This document shows, piece by piece, positions 46,015-53,395 of a stretch of 64,000 nucleotides of DNA (position 1 is its first letter; each line of letters starts with the position of its first letter). The notes under the pieces are model-generated. The model saw only the letters and a program-made list of their open reading frames with translations, ran no database searches and was not told the DNA's origin. The translations under genes and the position numbers were made by a program. Source of the DNA: JANXQG01 sp963804375 (lineage in GTDB: Bacteria; Planctomycetota; Planctomycetia; Pirellulales; Thermoguttaceae); NCBI GenBank assembly GCA_963804375.1, contig CAWDQE010000004.1, forward strand, positions 496,001 through 560,000. Direction: 5' to 3'.

Positions 46015-47154
46015 CTATACCCGATAGACCCTGGTTTGACTGGCAGGCACGACAGCCACCGTCAAATCACGTTGTACGAGGTCTTGCACCGTCTGGCGGA
46101 CATGCTCTTCCTCGCGTGGTGGATCATTTCGAGCCTCATTCCAGATGACGCACAGTTCCTCGACCACCACCGGCGGCACCCGCTTCCCAAGCAGGAAGCC
46201 TGCAAGCCGCAGCAGACTGTCGTGTCGATTGCCTGGGCCGGTTCCCTGGAGAATCTCCAGCCAATCATCCGTGCCGTAGCCCGACACGTACTGCGGACGC
46301 GCTAGCCCAACACCGACGCGCCGCGATGGGCTGCACGCTGCTGCTGGAACCAAGTTGGGCGAATCGCCCATTACGCTAAGGATCGCCTCGACAGCGGCCT
46401 GATCTTCGAGCCAACGCGTGCCATCCCAGACTTTCGACCAGTGGTCGCGAGTGTGATGCCTTCCAGGCACCCGCCACCAGTTTCCATAGCGGCGTTGCTC
46501 GTTTACGTCAGGCTGCTTGGGAAAGACCTCGGGGGCTTGGACAAGCCCCCGATCGGCGTAATCCTGCACGAACTGCGTGGCGAAGGCGTGGACCCGTTGC
46601 GAGGCCACGGGCTCGGCGAGGATAACGAGAAGATGATAGCCGCCGCGCCCGTTGGAATCGAGCAAGAGCGGATGAAAGCCTTGACGCTGCAAGTCGGCGT
46701 GCCACGCAAATGCCGCTTTGGCGTTTGCCGCCGCGAGCGCTGCTTGGTTGTCGCCATGCTGGTCAATATCGATCACAAACCACCGGCACGTGCAATCGGG
46801 CGAGATGGCATGCAGCCCGATCAACGAACCATGGTCGTAGCCGCGGAAGTGTTCTTCGATTATTTCGGTTGTAAGAGCCCCTGGCCCTCGCAGGGCTTTG
46901 TTCGGTGCCGTGTAGTTGTTGCTCTTGCCCGGCTGGCGGCTGCCCAAGGACAGGTAGGCTCCATGAACATCGGTGCGGTTAACGAGCCGCTCCTGGGTCC
47001 ATCGTGCGAGTCGCCCAGCTTCTCGTTGCCAGGCATTGCCGGTCAGATCGAGCATCGTCCGCGCACGGCGCGTGGCGATTACGTTATTGGTTACTGTAGT
47101 TACTTCAGCAAGACGCTTGTCGTGCTGCTGCTGGTTTGGTATAGTAGAAGACAT
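46015..47154 (-). CDS. AEP-type primase (primase-polymerase)
   Basis: About 379 residues. Archaeo-eukaryotic primase core: WFVIDIDQHGDN with the metal-binding Asp pair (D129, D131), then LLLDSNGRGGYHLLVI with the SNGRGGYH motif (167-174). The C-terminal part looks like a PriCT or helicase-linker domain (RHDSLLRLAGFLLGKRVPP). It synthesises primers for element replication. ATG 47152-47154 follows GAGAAGGTG; the longer frame crosses the regulatory leader. It lies between the HTH gene and the helicase in one operon. Confidence 0.78.
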   Translation of the reverse strand: MSSTIPNQQQHDKRLAEVTTVTNNVIATRRARTMLDLTGNAWQREAGRLARWTQERLVNRTDVHGAYLSLGSRQPGKSNNYTAPNKALRGPGALTTEIIEEHFRGYDHGSLIGLHAISPDCTCRWFVIDIDQHGDNQAALAAANAKAAFAWHADLQRQGFHPLLLDSNGRGGYHLLVILAEPVASQRVHAFATQFVQDYADRGLVQAPEVFPKQPDVNEQRRYGNWWRVPGRHHTRDHWSKVWDGTRWLEDQAAVEAILSVMGDSPNLVPAAACSPSRRVGVGLARPQYVSGYGTDDWLEILQGTGPGNRHDSLLRLAGFLLGKRVPPVVVEELCVIWNEARNDPPREEEHVRQTVQDLVQRDLTVAVVPASQTRVYRV

Positions 47155-47181
47155 AGAAGCACCTTCTCCATTGGGTTGCTT

Positions 47182-47267
47182 GCCGCCGATTTCCACTCGG
47201 GCGGCTAAAAAGAATCGAATCACTTTTGCCGGGCCGATCACTGATCGGCCCGTGCTGTTTCTTATAC
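47182..47267 (-). promoter_or_regulatory. Conserved two-hairpin leader, module 3
   Basis: CGGGCCGATCA with TGATCGGCCCG (47230-47252) and GCCGCCCGA with TCGGCGGC (47182-47205). Same arrangement as at 36740-36818; the stem bases differ but still pair. Confidence 0.6.
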
Positions 47268-47480
47268 GCCTGCTGCCGCCGGCTCCGCCGGCTCTGCGAC
47301 CGGCAGTTTTACTTTGAAGTGTTCGGCAAGCCGCTGCACATCTTCGGGCATGAACACGCGTCGGCCGCCGATGCGCTGGGCAGGCTCGGCCACGATTTCG
47401 TGGCTCAAAAGGTATTCGATTCTGTATGCCTTTACGCCCAAAATCTGGGCAACATCTTTTAGACTCATCGAGTTGGACAT
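47262..47480 (-). CDS. MerR/excisionase-type HTH protein
   Basis: 72 residues. SLKDVAQILGVKAYRIEYLL is the helix-turn-helix and GGRRVFMPEDVQRLAEHF the wing; the tail is Pro/Ala-rich. ATG 47478-47480 has GGAGGAAAACC upstream. Paralog of the gene at 36832, in the same position relative to the primase/helicase pair. Confidence 0.75.
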   Translation of the reverse strand: MSNSMSLKDVAQILGVKAYRIEYLLSHEIVAEPAQRIGGRRVFMPEDVQRLAEHFKVKLPVAEPAEPAAAGV

Positions 47481-47625
47481 GGTTTTCCTCCAGTCGGGGT
47501 TGGCCGCATGTGGCGGCGGGGTGATAGCCAGCACGGAGCATCGCTCCAGCAACGGCGTAGAAATACGACCTAGATGGCGGTGAGCCCGCCGAGTGGTCAA
47601 ATAGAAAGTAAAAAGGTAGACGTTG

Positions 47626-47644
47626 TGCCCGTGGTCACGAGGCA
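47626..47644 (-). promoter_or_regulatory. Operator-like motif upstream of HTH gene
   Basis: TGCCTCGTGACCACGGGCA on the minus strand, the same dyad as at 37190-37210 but two bases shorter in the centre. Confidence 0.5.
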
Positions 47645-47718
47645 CTTTCTAATATAGCAAATCCCGAACGCGGGCGCTAGAGCCATTTCAGAATTTTTCT
47701 GCCAGGCCGTTTACAACA

Positions 47719-47753
47719 GAAAAAGGCTGGGGCCAGCCAACGCCAGCCCCAGC
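47719..47753 (-). terminator. Second tandem intrinsic terminator
   Basis: Minus strand GCTGGGGC...GCCCCAGC stem followed by CTTTTT. It lies downstream of the terminator at 47788 and of the gene ending at 47841. Confidence 0.65.
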
Positions 47754-47787
47754 TCCTGCCAAGTTTTTCTTAGCTGGTTGCGAGCGC

Positions 47788-47823
47788 AAAAAAGGCCAGC
47801 CAAGTCTTCAACCTGGCTGGCCC
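47788..47823 (-). terminator. Intrinsic terminator
   Basis: Minus strand GGCCAGCCA...TGGCTGGCC stem followed by TTTTTT, 18 bases after the stop of the gene at 47841-48335. A clear Rho-independent terminator, with a second one behind it. Confidence 0.75.
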
Positions 47824-47840
47824 AACGAGTTTTGCCGTTG

Positions 47841-48335
47841 TCACGCCGACGCGGAACGGGGCGCCAACCACGCGGCTGGCGCTTGGGAAGGCATCCAGCT
47901 AGGTGCCGCGGGCGTCGTCATTATCAGACCGTCGCCGCACCACTCGATGTTTGTGGTGTCCGCGGGAAGGTCCCCAAGCAACATCCGCTTCAACATCGGC
48001 TCCAACTCCTCCAACAATGTCGCGGAGTCCATACCCGACGGCGCTTCGTCGATACGCTTGATGATTTCCGTGGCCACTTCGATGGTTTCCGCGTCAGTCG
48101 GCCAGCGGTCGTCAGCATCCACCCAGTCTGGATAAATACCGGCATGAATTGGCAACTCAATGAGCCGGAGCCAAAGCAGCGCGTCCGTCGCCGTTGCGAA
48201 AGACTCCTCAAAATGGAAGTGCCATGCCGCAGGCTTGCCGGAATCGAAATAAATCGCGATTCCACGGCCCCCGTTCTTTTTCCACCACTGCGGCGGATGT
48301 TTGGGCGGGGGCGTGAACTGATAGGATGTTGTCAT
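47841..48335 (-). CDS. Hypothetical protein
   Basis: 164 residues, soluble. PKHPPQWWKKNGGRGIAIYF and AAWHFHFEESFATATDALLW near the start, a helical acidic middle (ATEIIKRIDEAPSG) and an Ala/Pro-rich end. ATG 48333-48335 follows AGGAG. Tandem termin­ators follow it. It lies 3' of the AAA_25 gene and the 34-bp palindrome, i.e. in the cargo position of that module. No family recognised. Confidence 0.6.
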   Translation of the reverse strand: MTTSYQFTPPPKHPPQWWKKNGGRGIAIYFDSGKPAAWHFHFEESFATATDALLWLRLIELPIHAGIYPDWVDADDRWPTDAETIEVATEIIKRIDEAPSGMDSATLLEELEPMLKRMLLGDLPADTTNIEWCGDGLIMTTPAAPSWMPSQAPAAWLAPRSASA

Positions 48336-48430
48336 GTGTTTCTCCTATGACTACTACTTGCCCTTTAATTCTGATATCGTGCGCCCCGGCGTCGCCTCGC
48401 CCGATGACGATCGCCGGGTTGCACTCCTCT

Positions 48431-48464
48431 CAACTCCTTGCAGACCGCGGTCTGCAAGGAGTTG
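48431..48464. repeat. Perfect 34-bp palindrome
   Basis: CAACTCCTTGCAGACCG is followed at once by its exact reverse complement. It lies 37 bases 3' of the AAA_25 ATPase. A shorter relative is at 42049-42082. No T-run on either side, so a protein-binding or origin-type site is more likely than a terminator. Confidence 0.8.
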
Positions 48465-48500
48465 AATAACGCCAGTTCTCACCTGGCCCTTGACGGCCGC

Positions 48501-49673
48501 CTACTCGATCTCGTACTTCGAGGTTTTGGGCACATAGACCTTTGGGGCCTTCGACCGCGCCGCCTTGTTGGCCGGCTTTTGGGTCGCTGGCTTCTTCCTT
48601 GCGGGTTGCTTCGCCCGCGGCGCCTTACCGGCCGGCGTCTTGCTCGCCGGCTTTTTGCCGGCCGGTTTCTTCGTGCGCGTCGCAGCCTTCGCCTGGCGCT
48701 TCTTCGGCTCCTCGACCGTAGGGAGGACCCACGAGACGATCTGGTCTTTCCGTCTGCCCTTGCGATCAGTGTCGATTCCCAGGTTCTTCTTCGCCTCGTC
48801 CAGCGTGCGTTTGGAGATGTCCTTGTCCTGCTTGACCTGCTCGACCAGCCAGTTGACTTCCTTGGGGCCGTCAGCCAGCTTCTCCAGCAGGAACTTCTCC
48901 GCGGCTGCGAGCTTCGAGCCGCCGCCCTTGGTGTTTTCCAGGTCGGCGATCGTGAGGTCGGTTTCGCCGCGCCATTCCAAATTGAAGTGGCCGTCGTCGG
49001 TCGAGCAAACCTCGAAAAGCAGCGCGGGTGGCAGCAGCGAAAGTTTGTTTTTGTCTTGCACCAGCACGCGCAGGTGTTCATCGTCCGGGTGTTTGAAGAC
49101 CTTGATTTGGGCGTGCGCGACCGCCGTGATTGCGCCAGCGCCGAGTCCGCGGAGCAATGACCTTCCACTCGCTTTTTTAGTGACGTGGCGGATGATAAGG
49201 ATTGCTGTTTGTGTCCGCTCGGCAACAGCACGCAGTTTTTCCAGTCCGCGACGGACCACCTGATTATTGACCGTGGAGCCGTTGAAAAAATCGTCGAGCG
49301 TGTCGACGATGACGACCTTAATGCCCTCCGTCTTGATTTTCTTCTCAAGCTCTTCCAGGTCGTCGGGAATCTTCGCGTCCTCCGACACGTGGACCTTTGC
49401 AACGTCGGCGCCTGCCGCGTTGAGTCGCGGTAGCACCACTGATTTAGGGCTATCTTCGCCGACAAGCAGCAGCGCCGCCCCCTCGCACGGTTTCCCCGTC
49501 GCCCCTGGCATCACCTCGCCCACCGTGACACGCGCAGCAACGTCGCAACAAAAACTTGATTTGTTGACGCCGGGCGGACCTTCGACAACTGTTAACATCC
49601 CGCGTGGAATTAGCCCTGGCCATAGCCACTTCACCGACGATTCAGTTACGTCGGCCAAACACTTGAACTCCAT
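48501..49673 (-). CDS. RepA-like AAA_25 ATPase with histone-like tail
   Basis: 390 residues. Walker A GPPGVNKSS (32-40, Asn in place of the usual Gly), Walker B VVIVDTLDD, AILIIRHVTKK. A wing-like region (DGPKEVNWLVEQVKQDKDIS) precedes a ~90-residue Lys/Ala/Pro-rich tail with repeated KKPA and KAP units, like histone H1-type DNA-binding tails. It probably acts at the island's origin or in element DNA processing. ATG 49671-49673. Its 3' end carries the 34-bp palindrome. Confidence 0.75.
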   Translation of the reverse strand: MEFKCLADVTESSVKWLWPGLIPRGMLTVVEGPPGVNKSSFCCDVAARVTVGEVMPGATGKPCEGAALLLVGEDSPKSVVLPRLNAAGADVAKVHVSEDAKIPDDLEELEKKIKTEGIKVVIVDTLDDFFNGSTVNNQVVRRGLEKLRAVAERTQTAILIIRHVTKKASGRSLLRGLGAGAITAVAHAQIKVFKHPDDEHLRVLVQDKNKLSLLPPALLFEVCSTDDGHFNLEWRGETDLTIADLENTKGGGSKLAAAEKFLLEKLADGPKEVNWLVEQVKQDKDISKRTLDEAKKNLGIDTDRKGRRKDQIVSWVLPTVEEPKKRQAKAATRTKKPAGKKPASKTPAGKAPRAKQPARKKPATQKPANKAARSKAPKVYVPKTSKYEIE

Positions 49674-50597
49674 GTCTCTATTCCTTTTGCGGCATTCTTG
49701 GCCGCGAGGCAACTCATTGCAGTTAGGAAAAAGCGATCTCGACTTCCCCAACAAAATTGCATTTCGCACACGCAGACCCAGAACCCGTTCCGGCAGATGC
49801 ACGAGGGCGCACGGGTAGCCAGTTCAAGCGGTTGGCTCAAAACTCCAGGCACGGAAATTCCGCGAGAGCTTCGCTACGGCCGAGCGATGGCGAGCGGCAA
49901 TCCGCATGCCATCCTGCCGTTAGGTAGAAGCAGCAACGATCAGACATCGAGAACGCGCAGCGTTGATACTGCGGGAGCGCGAAGTTCGATACGCCGTCGA
50001 ACCCGTGAGCCGATTTCGGAAGCGACTAGTGCTTAGTGTTGAGGTTGCTCTGCTTTATGCAGTTTTCCTAATAGAACGAGAAACTAAGTTCTCTGACCCT
50101 GGTTTGGGTATCCTCACATCGTCCAGAACAGCGCAGCGGCGCGAAGGGATCGCGCGATGCACAGTATACGGTTTCATGCCTGCTGGCCCTCGAAGCCCGC
50201 CCGACTTCCTTTGTCCGGGGCAATAAATGGGCTGAGTGGTTGCCAGCCAAGCCAAGTAATGGATCAGATGGAGGCGTGTGTTGCGCCAGTTTTGCGCTAA
50301 TTCCCTTTCGCCAAAACCTCTGGACCAGAATGAAGCAAGCTCGAGCTCCATGCTCAAGCGGACATCGCTTCAGTAGGCCAATTCTAACGCGCCCAAAAAC
50401 TCTGTCAAGCAACCGCCGCGATTTTTTTGCGACGATTTCTCGCAGATCTTCCTGTCAACCCGAAAGCACCAAACTGCTTTTGCGGCAGCAAAACCCCTTG
50501 CCGCCCAAATTCCTCTTCCGCCTGGGCGACGCTGGTGGCGGAGGCAGATTCTGCCGCCGTCGCTGAAAATCATCGGCGTCCTGGCATCGGCCCTTAC
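49674..50597. other. Long non-coding or unrecognised region
   Basis: 924 bases between two minus-strand genes. Several short frames occur on both strands (for example 50055-50412 minus) but none has a start signal and protein-like composition. No repeat or RNA gene was recognised. It may hold the promoter of the ATPase gene. Confidence 0.4.
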
Positions 50598-51386
50598 TCA
50601 AAAGAACGGGATCACGTTTGGATCTTTCTTTCTCCGCCGCGGTGCTGGCACCGGCGGCTTCGACGGCTGCCGCTTCTTCTGAAAGTCGGCCAGATCCGTT
50701 TCGCTGATCCGGTAGCGTGGTCGGCCACCTTTTCCGGTGGCAACATTGGTGGCCGGAAGTTCGCCCTTGGCGATCCAGCCGCGAACCTTGTCGGGCGACA
50801 CGCCCAACTGCTTCGCCACTTGCGGCGGCGTGAGCATGCCCCCCGATGGCGCGGCCTTTGGCGTTTTCCGTCGTGTGGCCCTGGTCGTGCAGCTTGCCGC
50901 CAACCGTTCCTCCAAGCTGCGGAAAACGCCGATCAGGTCCTGGCCGGCGAGTTCCAGGGCGGCGAGCGCTGTCTCCTCTGGGCCTGCCGCGGCCGATTCG
51001 GACTGGGCCGTCACTTGTGCCTCGGCATTGTTGTCGGTCTTTCGTAGCACGAGGGGTTTGCGATTGAATGGGACACCATCGTACTGCTCCAGGGCGGCGA
51101 TTGTGTCGTGAATCGCGCTCAGGCCGGCGGCCAACGGCGCGGCCTCCAGGGCCTTTATTGCCACGATGAAGTCGGGGTCGATGGCAAGCCCCCTTGGCCT
51201 GGGACACGTCCCCGCTTTTTGATCGGTAACCAGATAGCGGGAGTGCAAATACTGAACCGTCTGCTCAACCCGCCTGATGGCCGCCAACTGGCGAGCGCGG
51301 GCCGCATGCACCGCATCCTCGACCTCGGATTCGAGGTGCTCAACGAACCGATGAACGGCGGCGTGGGCTCGATTGGGCTTGCTCAT
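50598..51386 (-). CDS. HTH protein (excisionase-type C-terminal domain)
   Basis: About 262 residues. A helical N-terminal half (VHRFVEHLESEVEDAVHAAR) and a middle region with Ala-rich linkers. The C-terminal HTH is of the excisionase/HTH_17 type: MLTPPQVAKQLGVSPDKVRG with wing GRPRYRISETDLADFQ. ATG 51384-51386 is preferred to ATG 51392 because GAGG has better spacing. At the right end of the island and next to a large inverted repeat, it is a candidate directionality factor or regulator. Confidence 0.65.
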   Translation of the reverse strand: MSKPNRAHAAVHRFVEHLESEVEDAVHAARARQLAAIRRVEQTVQYLHSRYLVTDQKAGTCPRPRGLAIDPDFIVAIKALEAAPLAAGLSAIHDTIAALEQYDGVPFNRKPLVLRKTDNNAEAQVTAQSESAAAGPEETALAALELAGQDLIGVFRSLEERLAASCTTRATRRKTPKAAPSGGMLTPPQVAKQLGVSPDKVRGWIAKGELPATNVATGKGGRPRYRISETDLADFQKKRQPSKPPVPAPRRRKKDPNVIPFF

Positions 51387-51447
51387 CGCCATATCCTCAC
51401 CTACCTGCCGTCCGGCGAATTACTTGCTGGGTCGAGTCTTCCACCCA

Positions 51448-51531
51448 TACACCAGTGTGTTTTGGGCGGGTGTCGCGACACCCGCGAGCAAGGGTTTTTG
51501 GCGGTTTACGCGGTGAATACACACTGGTGTA
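51448..51531. repeat. Nested inverted repeats near attR
   Basis: TACACCAGTGTGT (51448-51460) is perfectly inverted at 51519-51531, enclosing the 18-bp palindrome CGGGTGTCGCGACACCCG (51467-51484). It lies upstream of the HTH gene and 75 bp from attR; a likely operator or recombination-accessory site. Confidence 0.7.
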
Positions 51532-51604
51532 GTTTGGCGGAAAAAGCCAGAAACATCGGCGATTTGCGGGTGTCGATGACAATCTGCGGCAGACGGATGA
51601 AGTA

Positions 51605-51645
51605 TTTGAAGACCAGGGGCACCACCAGATGCCAGTCACCTCCGA
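51605..51645. repeat. attR, 41-bp att core
   Basis: Exact copy of 12932-12972: the 5' half of tRNA-Sec without the 3' half, so it is not a functional tRNA. It marks the right edge of the island. Confidence 0.93.
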
Positions 51646-51860
51646 CAAATCGTGTTTTCCAGGGGTTATTGACGTTATCGAGGCATTGGACACGATCACT
51701 TCTGATGGCTTGGACACCCGATGTTCCATAACCTCCTGGAAAACGCAATATACCTAAGGCTAACCGAAAATCGATCCCAGAGAAAGAGAAGGCCAAGAAA
51801 CCCCGGCCAGATTCTTTGTTGCCCCACCGCAATTTACTTGTTTGGTCTTGCCATTGGTTG
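51646..51860 (+). pseudogene. Decayed integrase start of a second element
   Basis: Follows attR exactly as the integrase follows attL. TTGACG matches the integrase promoter region, one CTTGGACACCCG matches the 12-bp repeats, and the frame IPKANRKSIPEKEKAKKPRP (about 51748-51806) matches MPKTNRKPTSAKEKAEKPRP of the island integrase. The start codon is changed to ATA and the frame breaks after LLPHRN. It is the remnant of an earlier, related element. Confidence 0.75.
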
Positions 51861-52061
51861 CTCGCGACGGCCAGCACGCCATCGCCGGTTTTGCTCGCTG
51901 GCGGGGTGACTGGACGAGTCGCGAGCCGGCCGGAGCGGCATGTATGCACAAAACGATCCCTATTTGCACGAAACGAGATGGTTTTTGTGTAGTAGGCTTT
52001 ATTTGGAAGCCTAATTTGGGTTTGATATTCTTTAGGTATTGCGCTTCCGAAAGGGGTAAAC

Positions 52062-52232
52062 ATGAGATCGTTAGTTGCCAAGCTGCGCCGCTTTCTCGTT
52101 TCCGAGGACGGGCCTACCGCTGTCGAGTACGCGGTGATGCTCGCGCTGATCATCTGCGTCTGCCTTGCGGCCATCACGACGATTGGCACAAGCGCTAGCA
52201 GCGTGTTCTCGAATGTATCGAGTTCGCTTTAA
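52062..52232 (+). CDS. Flp/Fap-type pilin subunit
   Basis: 56 residues: a short basic leader (MRSLVAKLRRFLVSEDG) and the Flp motif GPTAVEYAVMLALIICVCLA, with the conserved Glu-Tyr pair after the prepilin peptidase site and one membrane helix. Typical planctomycete tight-adherence pilin. The ATG follows AAAGGGG. No other tad genes are in the window. It lies outside the island, just right of the integrase relic. Confidence 0.88.
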   Translation: MRSLVAKLRRFLVSEDGPTAVEYAVMLALIICVCLAAITTIGTSASSVFSNVSSSL

Positions 52233-52336
52233 TAATCGCAATTCAAGGGCCACGAAAAGGTCATTGAGCACGAAGTCGACGCAGTCCGGCCCCTGCTACT
52301 TCGCCTCCGCGGCGGCCGTGGGCATCGGAGGCCGGT

Positions 52337-52939
52337 TCACACCTTGCTCGCCTTCTTCACCGGCAGGCGTGCGATGGTCTTCAGTTTCTCGGCGGCTACC
52401 CGCCGCGGATCGCTGATATAGATCTCGTGGGCCGGGCACTGGGCGACCAGGCCGTTGCGGCCGGCGTAGCTGTCCAGTTGGCCGTAGGTCGCGCCGATCT
52501 GATCGTACGGTCCGACGTGGAGCACCTGCACCGCGCGGCCTTCCTTCCAGCGGATTCGTCGCACCGCCGCGGCATCAAGCCCTTTCTTCTCTTGGAGGAT
52601 TTTCCTGGCCTGAGCGAGGTGTTTGGCCGTGATCGTGTCCGGCACCCTGAGCATCAACCGCCACTGCCATTGGTCCTTCGGGGTCTGGCAACAATCCGAC
52701 AGGTAAATGCACTCCAGCCTGCCCACCTTGAAGTCCACGACCCCTTCGTGCTTGAGCATGAACTTGGCGGTGTAGGTTGTCCCATAAAGGCACTCGATCG
52801 CCTTCTGGAACGCTTCGCCGCCCGGAGGGCCGTGGCCGTCGACCGCGAAGAAAGTGCCTGCTGCGGCGTTGACCTCCTGGATGCGGCCTGTGGCCGTGTA
52901 GAGGTCCTTGAATGTCTTGGCAAAATCAATGGGTTCCAT
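52337..52939 (-). CDS. GyrI-like small-molecule-binding protein
   Basis: 200 residues, the length of stand-alone GyrI-like (SRPBCC-unrelated, BmrR/SbmC-type) proteins. Landmarks: AAAGTFFAVDGHGPPGGEAF, KDQWQWRLMLRVPD, VLHVGPYDQIGATYGQLDSY, HEIYISDPRRVAAEKLKTI. The HVGPYD segment and the PRR near the end are the usual signature. Cytoplasmic. ATG 52937-52939. Ligand unknown. Confidence 0.82.
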   Translation of the reverse strand: MEPIDFAKTFKDLYTATGRIQEVNAAAGTFFAVDGHGPPGGEAFQKAIECLYGTTYTAKFMLKHEGVVDFKVGRLECIYLSDCCQTPKDQWQWRLMLRVPDTITAKHLAQARKILQEKKGLDAAAVRRIRWKEGRAVQVLHVGPYDQIGATYGQLDSYAGRNGLVAQCPAHEIYISDPRRVAAEKLKTIARLPVKKASKV

Positions 52940-53395
52940 TGCGACTGACCTTTATCAACTTTTCCACGGCCGCACGGCCAGACCCTTTTGCTTGCTCGCT
53001 TCGTGGCGCGGATCGTCTCAACTTAGCCGCGATAAACTCCACGCGTCAACCGTCATCATGCACGAAATTCTTCCGCACCCACGCGCGAAACCCGCGGACT
53101 AATTCCGTCTCGCGCACCTTGCCGAGTCGGCCGAGCACGCGCTGGAGCTGGCTAAGCGGAAGCTGTGGATAGCAAAGGCTCGACTTGCGCGGATGATAGC
53201 CGCCTTCGACTTATACGTTGAGTGCTTGTGATCCTAGCCCACGTTTAACAAGTGTCGGGTACGCTCGTGGCTGATTTCTCGTGTTTTCCAGACTGGTAAT
53301 CTGATTTCTCACGAGAGTGAGTCTAAACCAGGAGGAACTGGCGAGTCAAGCGGGTGCGGGCCCCACACTGCGGGATGGAAGCAGGTGGCATGGAA
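52940..53395. other. Non-coding region with a gene remnant
   Basis: 456 bases, no intact gene. Contains the fragment listed at 53046-53204; otherwise nothing recognised. Confidence 0.45.
53046..53204 (-). pseudogene. C-terminal gene fragment
   Basis: About 52 protein-like codons, GGYHPRKSSLCYPQLPLSQL and RETELVRGFRAWVRKNF, ending in TGA, with no upstream start. The pattern recalls the tails of Uma2-type or similar small nuclease-like proteins, but I cannot assign it. Confidence 0.35.

Larger units (their letters stand above)
12932..51645. mobile_element. Integrative element (genomic island) in selC
   Basis: About 38.7 kb bounded by 41-bp direct repeats that contain part of tRNA-Sec, with a tyrosine recombinase at the left end and a HTH/excisionase-like gene at the right end. 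Cargo includes a MmeI-type enzyme, a cassette array with attC-like sites, a WD40 protein and several replication-type modules. No conjugation genes were seen, so transfer would need a helper. The integrase gene shows a one-base frameshift in this sequence. Confidence 0.88.

Noticed and set aside
49674..50597. Small minus-strand frames (50055-50412, 50370-50573)
   Set aside because: No start signals; Arg/Ser/Cys-rich composition typical of non-coding high-GC DNA.
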